In this document: piece by piece, positions 7,387 through 16,544 of the stretch | How the letters are laid out: the number at the start of each line of letters is the position of its first letter | How positions within the stretch are numbered: the first letter of the stretch is position 1 | Source of the DNA: Vibrio sp. STUT-A11 | GTDB taxonomy: Bacteria > Pseudomonadota > Gammaproteobacteria > Enterobacterales > Vibrionaceae | Direction of reading: 5' to 3' | Assembly: GCF_026000435.1 (NCBI RefSeq) | Contig: NZ_AP026763.1 | Coordinates: 3,162,001 to 3,226,000 of the forward strand | DNA: 64,000 nucleotides | Notes under the pieces: model-generated | Told to the model about the DNA's origin: nothing | Databases searched by the model: none | The model's input: only the letters and a program-made list of their open reading frames with translations | Translations under genes and position numbers: made by a program

Positions 7387-9987
7387 ATGTATAAAAACAC
7401 AACAGCTTTATCTGTTGCGATCAGTCTTGCTTTAGGTACGGCGACGGCATTCGCACCTGTAGCAGCTCAGGCAGAAGAGCAGCAAGTTGAAAAACTTCAA
7501 AAGATGAAAGTGACTGGTTCGCGCCTTACGCGCGCATCAATGGAAGGAAGTACTCCGATAGCAGTGATCGGCAGAGCAGAAATCGAACGTGCTGGTGACA
7601 TATCGATTGCAGACGTTCTACGTAAATCTTCATTCAACTCATTTGGTTCTTACAGTGAAAGCTCTGGTAGCTCATGGCAAAGTCAGGCAACCGTCTCTCT
7701 ACGTGGTTTAGGCGCTTCACGAACTCTGGTTTTGGTTAACGGTAAACGTCTACCTGGTTCAGCAACCATGGGTGGCGGCGCCGCGAACATCAACGCGATC
7801 CCATCTGCGATTGTTGAACGTGTTGAAGTGATGGCCGACGGTGGCTCAGCGGTATACGGTTCTGATGCAGTTGCTGGTGTGGTCAACATCATCCTGAAAG
7901 AAGAGTTTGATGGCATTAACGTGACGGTTGGTTCAGGAATCCCAAGCCAAGAAGGCGGTGACGAAGGAAACGTTGCGCTTGTAATGGGTACCAGTGGCGA
8001 AAAAGGCAACATCATGTTCTCGTTTGAGCATGACAGCAAAGATGAAATCTACCAACGCGATCGCGATTACCTAAGCTCGACCAATACTGGCGCAGCCAAC
8101 TACTTCGATATGTCTGGTGTTAGTATCTACGGCCGTAACGTGTACCATGACGGCGAATTAAAAGCGCTAAACGGTTACAACACTGACGCATCATGTACAT
8201 CAAAAGGCTTTGTTGGCCTAACCAACTACCCAGGTCTGGGTGACATTTGTGGTTACGACTACACGGGTGAAGCCGCTCAAACAGCCTCTCTAGAACGTAA
8301 CACAGTATTCGTTAACGGTAATATCTTCCTGACTGATGAAACAACGTTTAATTCACAATTGCTGTTGAACCGTAACGAAAGTTTTGGTCGTTTCGCACCA
8401 GCTGCAGGTTATTTTGAAGTAGACCCTACTACCGATGGCGGTGCGGACTTCTTCGCGGAAAACGGATTAGATCCGACCAAAGGCCCTGCGGAAGTTTACT
8501 ATCGTTTCAACAACGTCGGTACGCGTGATAATACTGTTAAAGATTTTCAGGCTGACTTCAAGGCAGGCTTGGATGGCACGCTTTACACCGATACGTTCGG
8601 CGACGTAATTTGGGAAGCCGGCTACCATATGAACTACTCTAACGGTAGCGAAACAGGCACCGGCTATGTCTTCGGTTCAGCCGCATCACAACTTGTAGAA
8701 TCAGGTCAGTTTGTAGACGGTGAGTTCAGCGCAGACGCGACAGATCAGCTTTCTGCGGGAACTGGCCGTGAAACAGAAATGGAAATGCACCAGTTCTCTG
8801 GTGGTCTTCAGTTTGACCTCGCACAGGTGGGTGACGTAACGATTCCACTTTATCTTGGTGCCGAGTTCACGACTTACGATTACTCCGATATCTATGACCC
8901 ACAAAGTGAAGCGGGTAACATCATCGGTAGTGCGGGTAACTCTGCTGGCGGTGATCGCGAAACATACGCATTTTATGCGGAGTCTTTGATCGCATTTACT
9001 GATGAGTTGGAAATGAACCTGGCGGCGCGTTACGACCATTACAGCGACTTCGGTGATGAGATCTCGCCAAAAGTTTCTTTCCGTTACCAACCTCTTGATA
9101 ACCTGATGTTCCGTGCTGGTGCTGGCATGGGCTTCCGCGCTCCAACGCTATCTGACCTTTACGCCGCTGACAGCTACTCGTCAGACTTTGCAAAAGACTA
9201 CAGCTACTGTTCAGCCAATGGCATTGCCTATGCAGACTGTCCAGAGACTCAATACGATGTGACTCGTACTGCCAACGAAGACCTGGAAGCAGAGACATCA
9301 GTATCATTTAACTTCGGTGTGAGTTACTCGCCAATCGAAGATCTAGACGTAACAGTGGATTACTACAACATCAGCATTGATGACATGATCACACTGAATA
9401 CTCTGCAAAGTATGATCGACGAAGAGCGTAGCTCAGGCGTTTCAAACCCGAACATCATTCGTGATGCAAATGGCCGTATCATTGAAGCAACAGCAGGTCT
9501 GCAGAACCTGGGGACACTAGACACTTCTGGTATCGACCTGAAACTGGGCTACCGCTACGACTTCGATTACGCGACTGTTCGTTACGACTTTATGGGTAGT
9601 TACGTACTTGACTTCAGCACACCTGAATATGTTGGTGGTCCAACGAACAACCAGGTAGGCCGTAACGGCATGCCTGAGTACCGCTTCAACTCTGGTGTAG
9701 GTGTGAGCTTCCTTGAAGATCATGACATCTATCTATCTGCAGATCACATCGCAGATCAGGCACAAGATGTTGACGACAACTACAAGAAAACTGGCCACAT
9801 CTCTTCTCAAACTACATGGAACGTTGCATACAACTACCTGGCTCCATGGGATGCAAAATTTACAGCGGGTGTACGTAACCTGACTGACGAAGAACCATCG
9901 TTTGAGTCTGATGGCGTGACCTACGACGACGAGCTTTACAGTATTCAAGGCCGTGTTTACTTCTTGAAATATTCTCAAAACTTTTAA
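7387..9987 (+). CDS. TonB-dependent outer-membrane receptor
   Basis: An 866-residue outer-membrane receptor. A signal peptide covers about residues 1-29 (ends AAQA), followed by a possible TonB box (MKVTGS, 38-43). The plug domain runs to about residue 180 and contains STPIAVIGRAEIE, VSLRGLGASRTLVLVNGKRLP and VERVEVMADGGSAVYGSDAVAGVVNIILK. The rest is a beta-barrel ending in a terminal phenylalanine (KYSQNF), the usual barrel-assembly signal. ATG 7387 follows GGAG at 7375-7378. The ligand is unknown: no haem or siderophore hallmark was recognised and there is no obvious Fur box. Neighbouring TonB energising genes and a divergent peptide importer suggest a peptide-like ligand (inference). Confidence 0.9.
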   Translation: MYKNTTALSVAISLALGTATAFAPVAAQAEEQQVEKLQKMKVTGSRLTRASMEGSTPIAVIGRAEIERAGDISIADVLRKSSFNSFGSYSESSGSSWQSQATVSLRGLGASRTLVLVNGKRLPGSATMGGGAANINAIPSAIVERVEVMADGGSAVYGSDAVAGVVNIILKEEFDGINVTVGSGIPSQEGGDEGNVALVMGTSGEKGNIMFSFEHDSKDEIYQRDRDYLSSTNTGAANYFDMSGVSIYGRNVYHDGELKALNGYNTDASCTSKGFVGLTNYPGLGDICGYDYTGEAAQTASLERNTVFVNGNIFLTDETTFNSQLLLNRNESFGRFAPAAGYFEVDPTTDGGADFFAENGLDPTKGPAEVYYRFNNVGTRDNTVKDFQADFKAGLDGTLYTDTFGDVIWEAGYHMNYSNGSETGTGYVFGSAASQLVESGQFVDGEFSADATDQLSAGTGRETEMEMHQFSGGLQFDLAQVGDVTIPLYLGAEFTTYDYSDIYDPQSEAGNIIGSAGNSAGGDRETYAFYAESLIAFTDELEMNLAARYDHYSDFGDEISPKVSFRYQPLDNLMFRAGAGMGFRAPTLSDLYAADSYSSDFAKDYSYCSANGIAYADCPETQYDVTRTANEDLEAETSVSFNFGVSYSPIEDLDVTVDYYNISIDDMITLNTLQSMIDEERSSGVSNPNIIRDANGRIIEATAGLQNLGTLDTSGIDLKLGYRYDFDYATVRYDFMGSYVLDFSTPEYVGGPTNNQVGRNGMPEYRFNSGVGVSFLEDHDIYLSADHIADQAQDVDDNYKKTGHISSQTTWNVAYNYLAPWDAKFTAGVRNLTDEEPSFESDGVTYDDELYSIQGRVYFLKYSQNF

Positions 9988-9998
9988 TTAAGACCTTT

Positions 9999-10021
9999 GG
10001 CGCAGGAGGATTTCCTGCGCC
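9999..10021 (+). promoter_or_regulatory. Intercistronic hairpin after the receptor gene
   Basis: A 9-bp GC-rich stem (GGCGCAGGA with TCCTGCGCC, 5-base loop) between the receptor stop and the DUF3450 gene. No T-run follows, so it is more likely a transcript-stabilising or partial-termination element than a full terminator. It would allow the receptor to be made in excess over the energising proteins. Confidence 0.5.
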
Positions 10022-10062
10022 CTATTCGACTGACTTAATATCACACTAACAAGGATGCTACT

Positions 10063-10827
10063 ATGACGTTAAAGGAATTTGGCGTAAGTGCGTTGACTGC
10101 CGCGATCCTGTCGGTAAGTGGTGCAGCAATGGCCGCTGACTCAGGAACCGTAGTCTCTAATCAAGCACAAACCACGAAGTCTTCCCAGGCTTCACAACAA
10201 AAAATCGACAACTATGCTGAAAGCACTGAAGGCATGTTGGCAGAATACAAAGGCTTACTTCGTCAAATCGACAGCATGAAAGTCTACAACGAGCAAATTA
10301 ACCGTATGGTTCAATCTCAACAAGGTGAGTTGGATTCATTAAACAGTCAGATTGCTCAAATCGATCAAACGGCAACCGAAGTTGTCCCTTTAACACTAAA
10401 AATGATCGATGCACTAGACGAATTCGTGACGCTCGACTTGCCGTTCCAAAAAGAAGAACGTAATAAACGCGTTCAAGAATTACGTCGCCTGATGGACCGT
10501 GCAGACGTAACGACTTCAGAGAAATTCCGTAAAGTAATGGAAGCTTACCAAATCGAAGAAGGCTTCTCGCGCTCTATCGAATCTTACAAAGCTAGCCTGG
10601 ACCGTGGCGGCGAAGTTGTGACTTACGACTTCTTGCGTATTGGTCGTACGGCACTTCTATTCCAATCTCCAGATGGCGGTGAAACGGGTATGTGGAACCA
10701 ACAAACTCGTCAATGGGAAACATTACCTGAAAGCTACCGTATTGCTGTACAGCAAGGTCTGCGCATCGCTAAGAAGCAAGCGCCACCATCGCTGATCAAA
10801 CTGCCTGTATTTGCTGGGGAGGAATAA
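10063..10827 (+). CDS. DUF3450 family periplasmic protein of the TonB cluster
   Basis: A 254-residue protein with a signal peptide (cleavage probably after SGAAMAA, near residue 27) and a long coiled-coil region (about 40-115) rich in Q, E and N. The C-terminal part has YDFLRIGRTALLFQSPDGGETGMWNQQTRQW, typical of DUF3450. Members of this family precede ttpC in Vibrio TonB2/TonB3-type loci, and here the gene ends 3 bp before ttpC. Its molecular role is not established; a periplasmic partner of the TtpC N-terminal domain is plausible. ATG 10063 has AAGGA upstream. Confidence 0.85.
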   Translation: MTLKEFGVSALTAAILSVSGAAMAADSGTVVSNQAQTTKSSQASQQKIDNYAESTEGMLAEYKGLLRQIDSMKVYNEQINRMVQSQQGELDSLNSQIAQIDQTATEVVPLTLKMIDALDEFVTLDLPFQKEERNKRVQELRRLMDRADVTTSEKFRKVMEAYQIEEGFSRSIESYKASLDRGGEVVTYDFLRIGRTALLFQSPDGGETGMWNQQTRQWETLPESYRIAVQQGLRIAKKQAPPSLIKLPVFAGEE

Positions 10828-10830
10828 GAG

Positions 10831-12192
10831 ATGAAAGGATTCAAAACTCTAGCCGCTGGCCTATTAGCGAGCTTATTTATGGTTTCTGGCGTCCAAGCAG
10901 AAACACCACAAACTTTGTCTGAACTACTGAAAAACGTAAAGTCAGAAAGTATTGTTGAATCGAAACAGAACAAAGAACGCGAAGCTATCTTCAAACGCGA
11001 TCGTGACCAACAAGCCGTGTTGCTACAACAAGCACGCAATGAGCTTGCCTCACAACAAGCACTGGGTGATCAACTAAAAGCGACGTTCGACGAAAACGAC
11101 AAACAACTGACTGAATTAACCGAAACCTTACGTGTTCGCTCCGGTACCTTGGGCGAAATGTTTGGTGTAGTTCGTCAATACGCAGGCGAATTTAAAGGTC
11201 TGTTTGCCGCTTCGCAAAATGCCGTTCAGTTCCCAGAGCGTGATGCCCTGCTGACGAAACTGGCAGAAAGTAAAGAATTACCATCCACTCAAGAGCTGGA
11301 AGCATTCTGGCACACCATCCTGCAACAAGTTGTCGTATCTGGTGATACATCAACAACACAAGCAACCGTTGTTTACGGAGAAGGTAAAGAAGCCGTTCGC
11401 GACGTAACGCTAGTTGGTGAGTTCAACGCAATTGCAGATGGCAAATACGTTATTTACGTACCACAAACTGGCAAGTTCGAAGAACTATCTCGCCAGCCAA
11501 GCAAGAACATCACAAGCCAAGTGGCTGGTTTTGAGTCAGCAACAGGCACTTACGAGCCACTGTTCCTTGACCCTTCTCGTGGTGTAATCCTGTCGCTGCT
11601 TGTACAAAGCCCGACTGTTCAGGAACGTATTGACCAAGGTGGTATCGTTGGTTACGTCATCCTGGCAATGGGTGCTGTCGGTGTCATCATTGCACTGTTC
11701 TGCTTCCTACGCCTTCAGGTTATCGGTGGCAAAATGCGTAAACAGGCGAAGTCTGACACGGTTATTCCTGGCAACCCACTGGGTGAAGTTATCCAGGCTT
11801 ACCAAGAACATAAAGGCGACAACCTTGAAGATCTTGAAGCGAAACTGGACGAAATCATCCTACGCAACGCGCCAAGCATCGAACGCTTTGTTAGCTCAAT
11901 CAAACTGTTTGCTTCAGTTGCACCGCTACTAGGTCTATTGGGTACAGTAATGGGTATGATCGGTACCTTCCAGGCTATCACGCTATTTGGTACTGGCGAT
12001 CCGAAACTGATGGCTGGCGGTATTTCTGAAGCATTGGTAACCACCATGCTAGGTCTGGTTGTCGCTATTCCTCTGCTGTTCCTTTACACCATCGTACACA
12101 GTAAAGGTCGTCGTTTGGTTCAAACTCTTGAAGAACAGAGTGCAGGTTTCATCGCTCGCTATCAGGAAAAACTACATAAAGCCGAAAGCTAA
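10831..12192 (+). CDS. ttpC: TtpC: MotA/TolQ/ExbB-type proton channel with periplasmic N-domain
   Basis: A 453-residue protein. A signal-like hydrophobic N-terminus (about 5-23) is followed by a periplasmic coiled-coil domain up to about residue 260 and a first membrane helix (about 270-292). The ExbB-like core, with SVAPLLGLLGTVMGMIGTF and GGISEALVTTMLGLVVAIP, fills about 355-430. This architecture, an ExbB homologue with a large extra N-terminal domain, is TtpC, the fourth protein shown in Vibrio TonB2-type systems to be needed alongside ExbB2, ExbD2 and TonB2. The next gene, a conventional exbB, starts 9 bp later. Confidence 0.9.
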   Translation: MKGFKTLAAGLLASLFMVSGVQAETPQTLSELLKNVKSESIVESKQNKEREAIFKRDRDQQAVLLQQARNELASQQALGDQLKATFDENDKQLTELTETLRVRSGTLGEMFGVVRQYAGEFKGLFAASQNAVQFPERDALLTKLAESKELPSTQELEAFWHTILQQVVVSGDTSTTQATVVYGEGKEAVRDVTLVGEFNAIADGKYVIYVPQTGKFEELSRQPSKNITSQVAGFESATGTYEPLFLDPSRGVILSLLVQSPTVQERIDQGGIVGYVILAMGAVGVIIALFCFLRLQVIGGKMRKQAKSDTVIPGNPLGEVIQAYQEHKGDNLEDLEAKLDEIILRNAPSIERFVSSIKLFASVAPLLGLLGTVMGMIGTFQAITLFGTGDPKLMAGGISEALVTTMLGLVVAIPLLFLYTIVHSKGRRLVQTLEEQSAGFIARYQEKLHKAES

Positions 12193-12201
12193 GGAGGCAT
12201 T

Positions 12202-12729
12202 ATGTGGTGGTTAGTTGGAGAACTTGAATCAATTAGGCGCTTCTTGGGAATGGGTGGCGATGTACTCGTCGCCATCTTTATCCTCAGCTTTATGTTGTGG
12301 GCAGTGCTGCTAGAACGCTGGTTCTACTTTGCCGCCGTCGCTCCGAGAGCCGCGAAAAAAGCCGTGACGCTTTGGAGTGAGCGTTCAGAACATCAAAGCT
12401 GGAACGCAAAGATGATCCGACAAGAAATCGTTTCTCGTCAGGATATTGAGAATAAAAAGGGTCTGCCAATCGTGAAAGTATTGATTGCGCTTTGTCCCCT
12501 ACTCGGTCTGCTCGGCACCGTTGTCGGCATGATCCAGGTATTCGACATCTTAGCGGTAACAGGAACAGGAAGCCCTCGAGCAATGGCCTCGGGGATCTCA
12601 AAGGCAACAATCCCAACGTTAGCCGGGATGGTGGCTTCTCTGTCAGGACTGTTCTTTAGTTCACGTCTTGATCATTTAGCCAAAGTCACAACGCAAAAGC
12701 TGGAAGATAAGCTTAAGCATATTGCCTGA
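12202..12729 (+). CDS. exbB: ExbB-type biopolymer transporter (TonB2/3-type)
   Basis: A 175-residue inner-membrane protein with three membrane segments (about 17-37, 87-108 and 135-156). It carries the ExbB/TolQ core LCPLLGLLGTVVGMIQVFDIL and ASGISKATIPTLAGMVASLSGLF. It is shorter than E. coli ExbB, as is usual for ExbB2-type proteins. With ExbD it forms the proton-driven motor that energises TonB. AGGAGG at 12191-12196 supports the ATG at 12202. Confidence 0.92.
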   Translation: MWWLVGELESIRRFLGMGGDVLVAIFILSFMLWAVLLERWFYFAAVAPRAAKKAVTLWSERSEHQSWNAKMIRQEIVSRQDIENKKGLPIVKVLIALCPLLGLLGTVVGMIQVFDILAVTGTGSPRAMASGISKATIPTLAGMVASLSGLFFSSRLDHLAKVTTQKLEDKLKHIA

Positions 12730-12754
12730 GTAAATGGAATTAGAGGTATAGGTC

Positions 12755-13162
12755 ATGAAAAGACGCTATAGCAGTGATAGCAGTGATGAAACCGCTATCG
12801 ATATGACACCGATGCTCGACATCGTATTCATCATGTTGATCTTCTTTATCGTAACAACATCGTTCGTTAAAGAAGCTGGTATTGAAGTAAACCGCCCAAC
12901 GGCAAGCTCAGCACAAACTGTGAAGAAAGGTAACATCATGGTTGCAGTGGGTGCAGCTGGTGACGTTTGGGTTGATAAACGACGCATTGAAGTCGACGCC
13001 GTTCGCGCCAACATCGAGCGTCTTCGCGCAGAAAGCCCTGATGGTGCGGTTGTTATCCAGGCGGATACAGAAGCCAACGCAGGCGTAGTCGTGAAGGTTA
13101 TGGACCAGATCAAGATGGCAGGTGTAGAAAGCATCTCCATTGCCGCAACCGGTAAGGATTAA
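12755..13162 (+). CDS. exbD: ExbD-type biopolymer transporter (TonB2/3-type)
   Basis: A 135-residue protein with a short cytoplasmic N-terminus, one membrane helix (about 20-40) in DMTPMLDIVFIMLIFF, where Asp22 is the conserved proton-carrying residue, and a periplasmic ExbD/TolR domain. It works with ExbB and TtpC to couple proton flow to TonB. The gene ends 4 bp before the tonB start codon. Confidence 0.92.
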   Translation: MKRRYSSDSSDETAIDMTPMLDIVFIMLIFFIVTTSFVKEAGIEVNRPTASSAQTVKKGNIMVAVGAAGDVWVDKRRIEVDAVRANIERLRAESPDGAVVIQADTEANAGVVVKVMDQIKMAGVESISIAATGKD

Positions 13163-13166
13163 GCTT

Positions 13167-13799
13167 ATGCGGTATCTGGCCTCAATTGCACTGGCGCTCA
13201 TTGTCTCCCTCGGACTGTTCTGGGGGATGGACAAGCTGGTAAACAAAGAGCGCCACGAGCTAGTGTCGAATGATGATCAGCGTATGGTCGACTTCATTCG
13301 CATTAAACCAGACGAAAAAGTACAGGAGAAAAAACGCGAACTGCCGAAACCACCACCACCTAAGCGTCCGCCGCCACCGCCAGAAATGAAGGTGACATCG
13401 ACGGTGAAACCGGTGATGGATCAGGTTCCAATGAACATGCCTAAGCTAGACCTTCCAGTTAACGTAACGGGTGGTTCAGTACTGGGTCACTACACACAAG
13501 GTGGCGGTGCTCAGGTTGTTGGCGGCGGAGGTCCGGTTCCTCTGGCCACGTTCCAACCGCAGATGCCTCGTAAAGCGGCACGCTCGGGACTTGAGAAAGG
13601 TATCGTACTGGTAGAGTTTACCGTTAACGAACGCGGTGGCGTTGAAGATGTAAGAGTCTTAAAAGAGACACCACGTAAGTTAGGCTTGGGCAGAGCAGCG
13701 AAGACAACCGTAGCCAAATGGACCTTCAAACCTAAGATGGTCGAAGGCAAAGCCGTGAGTTCTCGTCTTTCTCAAGAAATTGAGTTCTCTACTAACTAA
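13167..13799 (+). CDS. tonB: TonB protein (TonB2/TonB3-like, short form)
   Basis: A 210-residue energy transducer. The N-terminal membrane anchor spans about residues 4-22, a proline-rich linker (PKPPPPKRPPPPPEMK) lies near 60-76, and the C-terminal TonB domain has GIVLVEFTVNERGGVEDVRVLKETP and AKTTVAKWTFKPKMVEGKAV. ATG 13167 is preferred because AAGGA at 13154-13158 is well spaced and the membrane anchor then starts correctly; an upstream in-frame start would overlap exbD. Location next to a TonB-dependent receptor and gmk suggests the third Vibrio system, TonB3, rather than TonB2 (inference from memory of Vibrio gene order). Confidence 0.88.
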   Translation: MRYLASIALALIVSLGLFWGMDKLVNKERHELVSNDDQRMVDFIRIKPDEKVQEKKRELPKPPPPKRPPPPPEMKVTSTVKPVMDQVPMNMPKLDLPVNVTGGSVLGHYTQGGGAQVVGGGGPVPLATFQPQMPRKAARSGLEKGIVLVEFTVNERGGVEDVRVLKETPRKLGLGRAAKTTVAKWTFKPKMVEGKAVSSRLSQEIEFSTN

Positions 13800-13811
13800 G
13801 GAGTCGCAATC

Positions 13812-15026
13812 ATGAAATCATACACAAAATTGTTGGCTTCTCTGGTGTTCATTGCAGGCGCGTACGGCGCGCCTGCTTTCTCCAGCACTGCTGAGTTGTC
13901 TGACCGAACATTCAGAACCGTCAATAAAGTTCAGGAATTGATCGCAACTGAGCAGTATTCAGAAGCCATCTCGAAACTGAACTCGGCATTAAGTAGCACC
14001 AGCAAACGTCAATACGATCGTGCGGTACTACTGCAACAAATGGGCTTTTTGTATTCGTTGCAGGACAACTACACGAAAGCGATCAAATACTTTGCTGATG
14101 CGCTGAGTTTAAACGCACTGCCAGTGCCTGTTGCACAACAAGTGCGCTACAGCGTGGCGCAACTTTATCTTGCTGAGGGTCAGTTTAAAAAATCTGTCTC
14201 GACCATGAATGAATGGTTCAAGATTGCCGAGACGACTGAAGAAAAACCGCAAGCTCATGCCTACATCACGCTGGCGAGTGCTTATATTCAGCTAGAAGAT
14301 TACAGAAACGCGATTCCGCCGACAAAAAAGGCCATCGCAATGAGTAAAAACCCTAGCGAATCCTGGTACCAGCTGCTGATGTCGGCGCACTATGAGCTGA
14401 AGCAGTTCAAGAGCGTTGCCGGTGTTTTGAAGATTTTAACCACCAAGTATCCGCAAAATAAGCGTTACTGGACGCAGCTGTCTGGTATTTACATGGAGTT
14501 AAACCAGGAGCGTAATGCCCTTTCTACTCTGGAGATGGCCTATAAACTGGGTCTTCTGCAAGGCGAAAAAGAGTATCTGCGTCTGGTGAACTTTCAGGCT
14601 TATCAAGGGGTACCATTCCGAGCAGCAAAAACGCTTCAAACGGCCTTTGACGAAGGTCATGTAGAGCGTAACGCGGAGAACTTAGAAAAGCAGGGAGCCT
14701 TCTGGCAACAAGCACAAGAGCTTGGACGTGCAATCGACGTCTACCAACAAGCTTATAACTTGGCTCCAAAGGCGAAAACTCAAATCAAAATCGCTCGTTT
14801 GATGATTTTAGACAAGCAATATTCAGAAGCGACGAAGTTTACTCAAAACGCCGCTCCTGATGCCAAGCGCGATCAAAAAGGCGAATTAGCCTACATTCGT
14901 GGCATGGCATATTTTGAGCTGAACCAGCCAGACAGCGCTCTTAAAGCAATGCAAAGTGCCGCTCAGTCTCCTGACTTAAAAGCCGTAGCGAACCCTTGGA
15001 TCAACTTCCTAGAGACTCAAGGCTAA
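13812..15026 (+). CDS. Tetratricopeptide-repeat protein of the TonB cluster
   Basis: A 404-residue exported protein: a signal peptide (about 1-24) followed by helical TPR-like repeats through most of its length, for example ALSSTSKRQYDRAVLLQQMGFLY with LQDNYTKAIKYFADALSLN, and ELGRAIDVYQQAYNLAPKAK. Such a TPR gene ends the TtpC-type TonB operons of Vibrio. It starts 12 bp after tonB with GGAG upstream, so it is in the same transcript. Its exact role is unknown; scaffolding in the periplasm is a guess. Confidence 0.85.
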   Translation: MKSYTKLLASLVFIAGAYGAPAFSSTAELSDRTFRTVNKVQELIATEQYSEAISKLNSALSSTSKRQYDRAVLLQQMGFLYSLQDNYTKAIKYFADALSLNALPVPVAQQVRYSVAQLYLAEGQFKKSVSTMNEWFKIAETTEEKPQAHAYITLASAYIQLEDYRNAIPPTKKAIAMSKNPSESWYQLLMSAHYELKQFKSVAGVLKILTTKYPQNKRYWTQLSGIYMELNQERNALSTLEMAYKLGLLQGEKEYLRLVNFQAYQGVPFRAAKTLQTAFDEGHVERNAENLEKQGAFWQQAQELGRAIDVYQQAYNLAPKAKTQIKIARLMILDKQYSEATKFTQNAAPDAKRDQKGELAYIRGMAYFELNQPDSALKAMQSAAQSPDLKAVANPWINFLETQG

Positions 15027-15071
15027 ACCAGGTCAATATAATGAAATTAAGTGTGAGTCAGTCGCACGCCT

Positions 15072-15097
15072 GGGGAAGTGAAAGCTTCCCCTTTTTT
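15072..15097 (+). terminator. Terminator of the receptor/TonB operon
   Basis: Stem GGGGAAG with CTTCCCC around a 6-base loop, followed by TTTTTT. It lies 46 bp after the TPR gene stop. Confidence 0.85.
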
Positions 15098-15124
15098 CCC
15101 TCTATTTATTACATTCTCCACCAG

Positions 15125-15160
15125 CGTCATTCCGAGGAGCCCTAGCGACATCAGGAATCT
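15125..15160 (-). repeat. Partial copy of a dispersed intergenic repeat
   Basis: Read on the minus strand this 36-bp stretch matches the right ends of the elements at 23496-23630 and 26014-26149 (AGATTCCT..., then TCGCTA.GGCTC, then GGAATGAC). It lies in the 390-bp gap before gmk (15027-15416), which otherwise holds the TonB operon terminator and the unplaced gmk promoter. Confidence 0.6.
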
Positions 15161-15416
15161 GCTTGCAACAAGAATGCAGCTGCTGTAAACACGGTTAGTA
15201 CAGCACACTCGGGATTTATGAGGAGTTAGCACAGAGAGAAAGATCAACTGGTAACAATATAGAGATCATGATACTCTTCGCCTCCATTTTTCTGGCGGGA
15301 TTATCACCAGTATCCATCCCTTTGGTGGTTAATTCAACAATGCCAGTGCTATCGTTATAAGACTGTCGCGACTTTCGTCGGCACTTAATCAATCCAATCA
15401 ATAGTGGAACAGTACA

Positions 15417-16040
15417 ATGGGCAAAGGTACTCTCTATATCGTATCTGCACCTAGCGGCGCAGGTAAATCTAGCTTGATCTCAGCAATGTTGGAGCGTAAT
15501 CCAACATACGCAATGAAAGTGTCTGTGTCTCACACCACTCGTGATATGCGTCCTGGTGAAGAAAACGGTATCCACTACCACTTTGTCGCCAAAGACGAAT
15601 TTGAAGCTCTTATTGCGCAAGGTGACTTCCTTGAATACGCTGAAGTGTTTGGTAACTACTATGGTACGTCCCGCGTCTGGATTGAAGAAACGCTAAACAA
15701 AGGTATCGACGTATTCCTGGATATCGACTGGCAAGGTGCGCGACAAATTCGTCAACAAATGCCAGAAGCGAAAAGCATCTTCATTCTGCCACCATCAAAC
15801 GGCGAGTTAGAACGTCGCCTGAACGTGCGTGGCCAAGACAGTGATGAAATCATCGCTAAGCGTATGGCAGAAGCTAAGTCTGAAATTTCGCATTACAATG
15901 AATACGATTACGTAATTGTAAACGACGACTTCGATACCGCGCTGGTGGACTTTAAAGCCATTCTTCGCGCAGAAAGATTGAAGGAAGAAAAGCAAGCTGC
16001 TAAATATAAAGGTATGCTTGACGCGTTATTAGCAGAGTAA
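15417..16040 (+). CDS. gmk: Guanylate kinase
   Basis: A 207-residue cytoplasmic enzyme converting GMP to GDP with ATP. P-loop SGAGKSSL is near residues 12-19, followed by the GMP-binding region SVSHTTRDMRPGEENGIHYHFV, and FLDIDWQGARQIRQ matches the family. Length equals that of enteric Gmk. It lies upstream of rpoZ and spoT as in E. coli and V. cholerae, linking guanine nucleotide synthesis with (p)ppGpp metabolism. Confidence 0.97.
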   Translation: MGKGTLYIVSAPSGAGKSSLISAMLERNPTYAMKVSVSHTTRDMRPGEENGIHYHFVAKDEFEALIAQGDFLEYAEVFGNYYGTSRVWIEETLNKGIDVFLDIDWQGARQIRQQMPEAKSIFILPPSNGELERRLNVRGQDSDEIIAKRMAEAKSEISHYNEYDYVIVNDDFDTALVDFKAILRAERLKEEKQAAKYKGMLDALLAE

Positions 16041-16232
16041 CTTCAATATAAGTACACTGTAAAACACCAAGAATTTTGCTTCTTTGCGCCTATTTTTTTG
16101 CAGCAAAGAGCAGACAATAAAATCCCCGAGAAAGCCCACGTGCAGTGGCCCGTCTAATTGCTAGTAAATAAAGCAGTTAGGCTGTATACTTTCTCGTCAT
16201 TCTAATATTTTAGTTAACTATTTGGAGTCCTC

Positions 16233-16505
16233 ATGGCACGCGTAACTGTTCAAGACGCTGTTGAAAAAGTTGGCAACCGTTTCGACCTAGTACTGATTGC
16301 GGCTCGCCGCGCTCGTCAAATGCAAACTGGCGGTAAAGATGCACTAGTGCCAGAAGAGAACGATAAGCCAACGGTTATCGCGCTTCGCGAAATCGAAGAA
16401 GGTTTAATCACGAAAGAAGTTCTGGACGCTCGTGAACGTCAAGAACAACAAGAGCAAGAAGCGGCAGAGCTAGCGGCAGTAAGCAGCATCGCTCACAACC
16501 GTTAA
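16233..16505 (+). CDS. rpoZ: RNA polymerase omega subunit
   Basis: A 90-residue protein, MARVTVQDAVEKVGNRFDLVLIAARRARQM and onwards, matching bacterial omega over its conserved N-terminal 60 residues. It helps assemble the beta-prime subunit and forms part of a ppGpp-binding site. GGAG at 16221-16224 precedes the ATG. A 192-bp gap separates it from gmk, so it may have its own promoter; the spoT start follows 39 bp after its stop. Confidence 0.97.
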   Translation: MARVTVQDAVEKVGNRFDLVLIAARRARQMQTGGKDALVPEENDKPTVIALREIEEGLITKEVLDARERQEQQEQEAAELAAVSSIAHNR

Positions 16506-16544
16506 TTCTGACTCGAGAATTCAACAACCTCCCGGGCCTATAAT

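Noticed and set aside
7683..9307. Several antisense frames of 100-130 codons inside the receptor gene
   Set aside because: They mirror the codon pattern of the sense gene and match no family.
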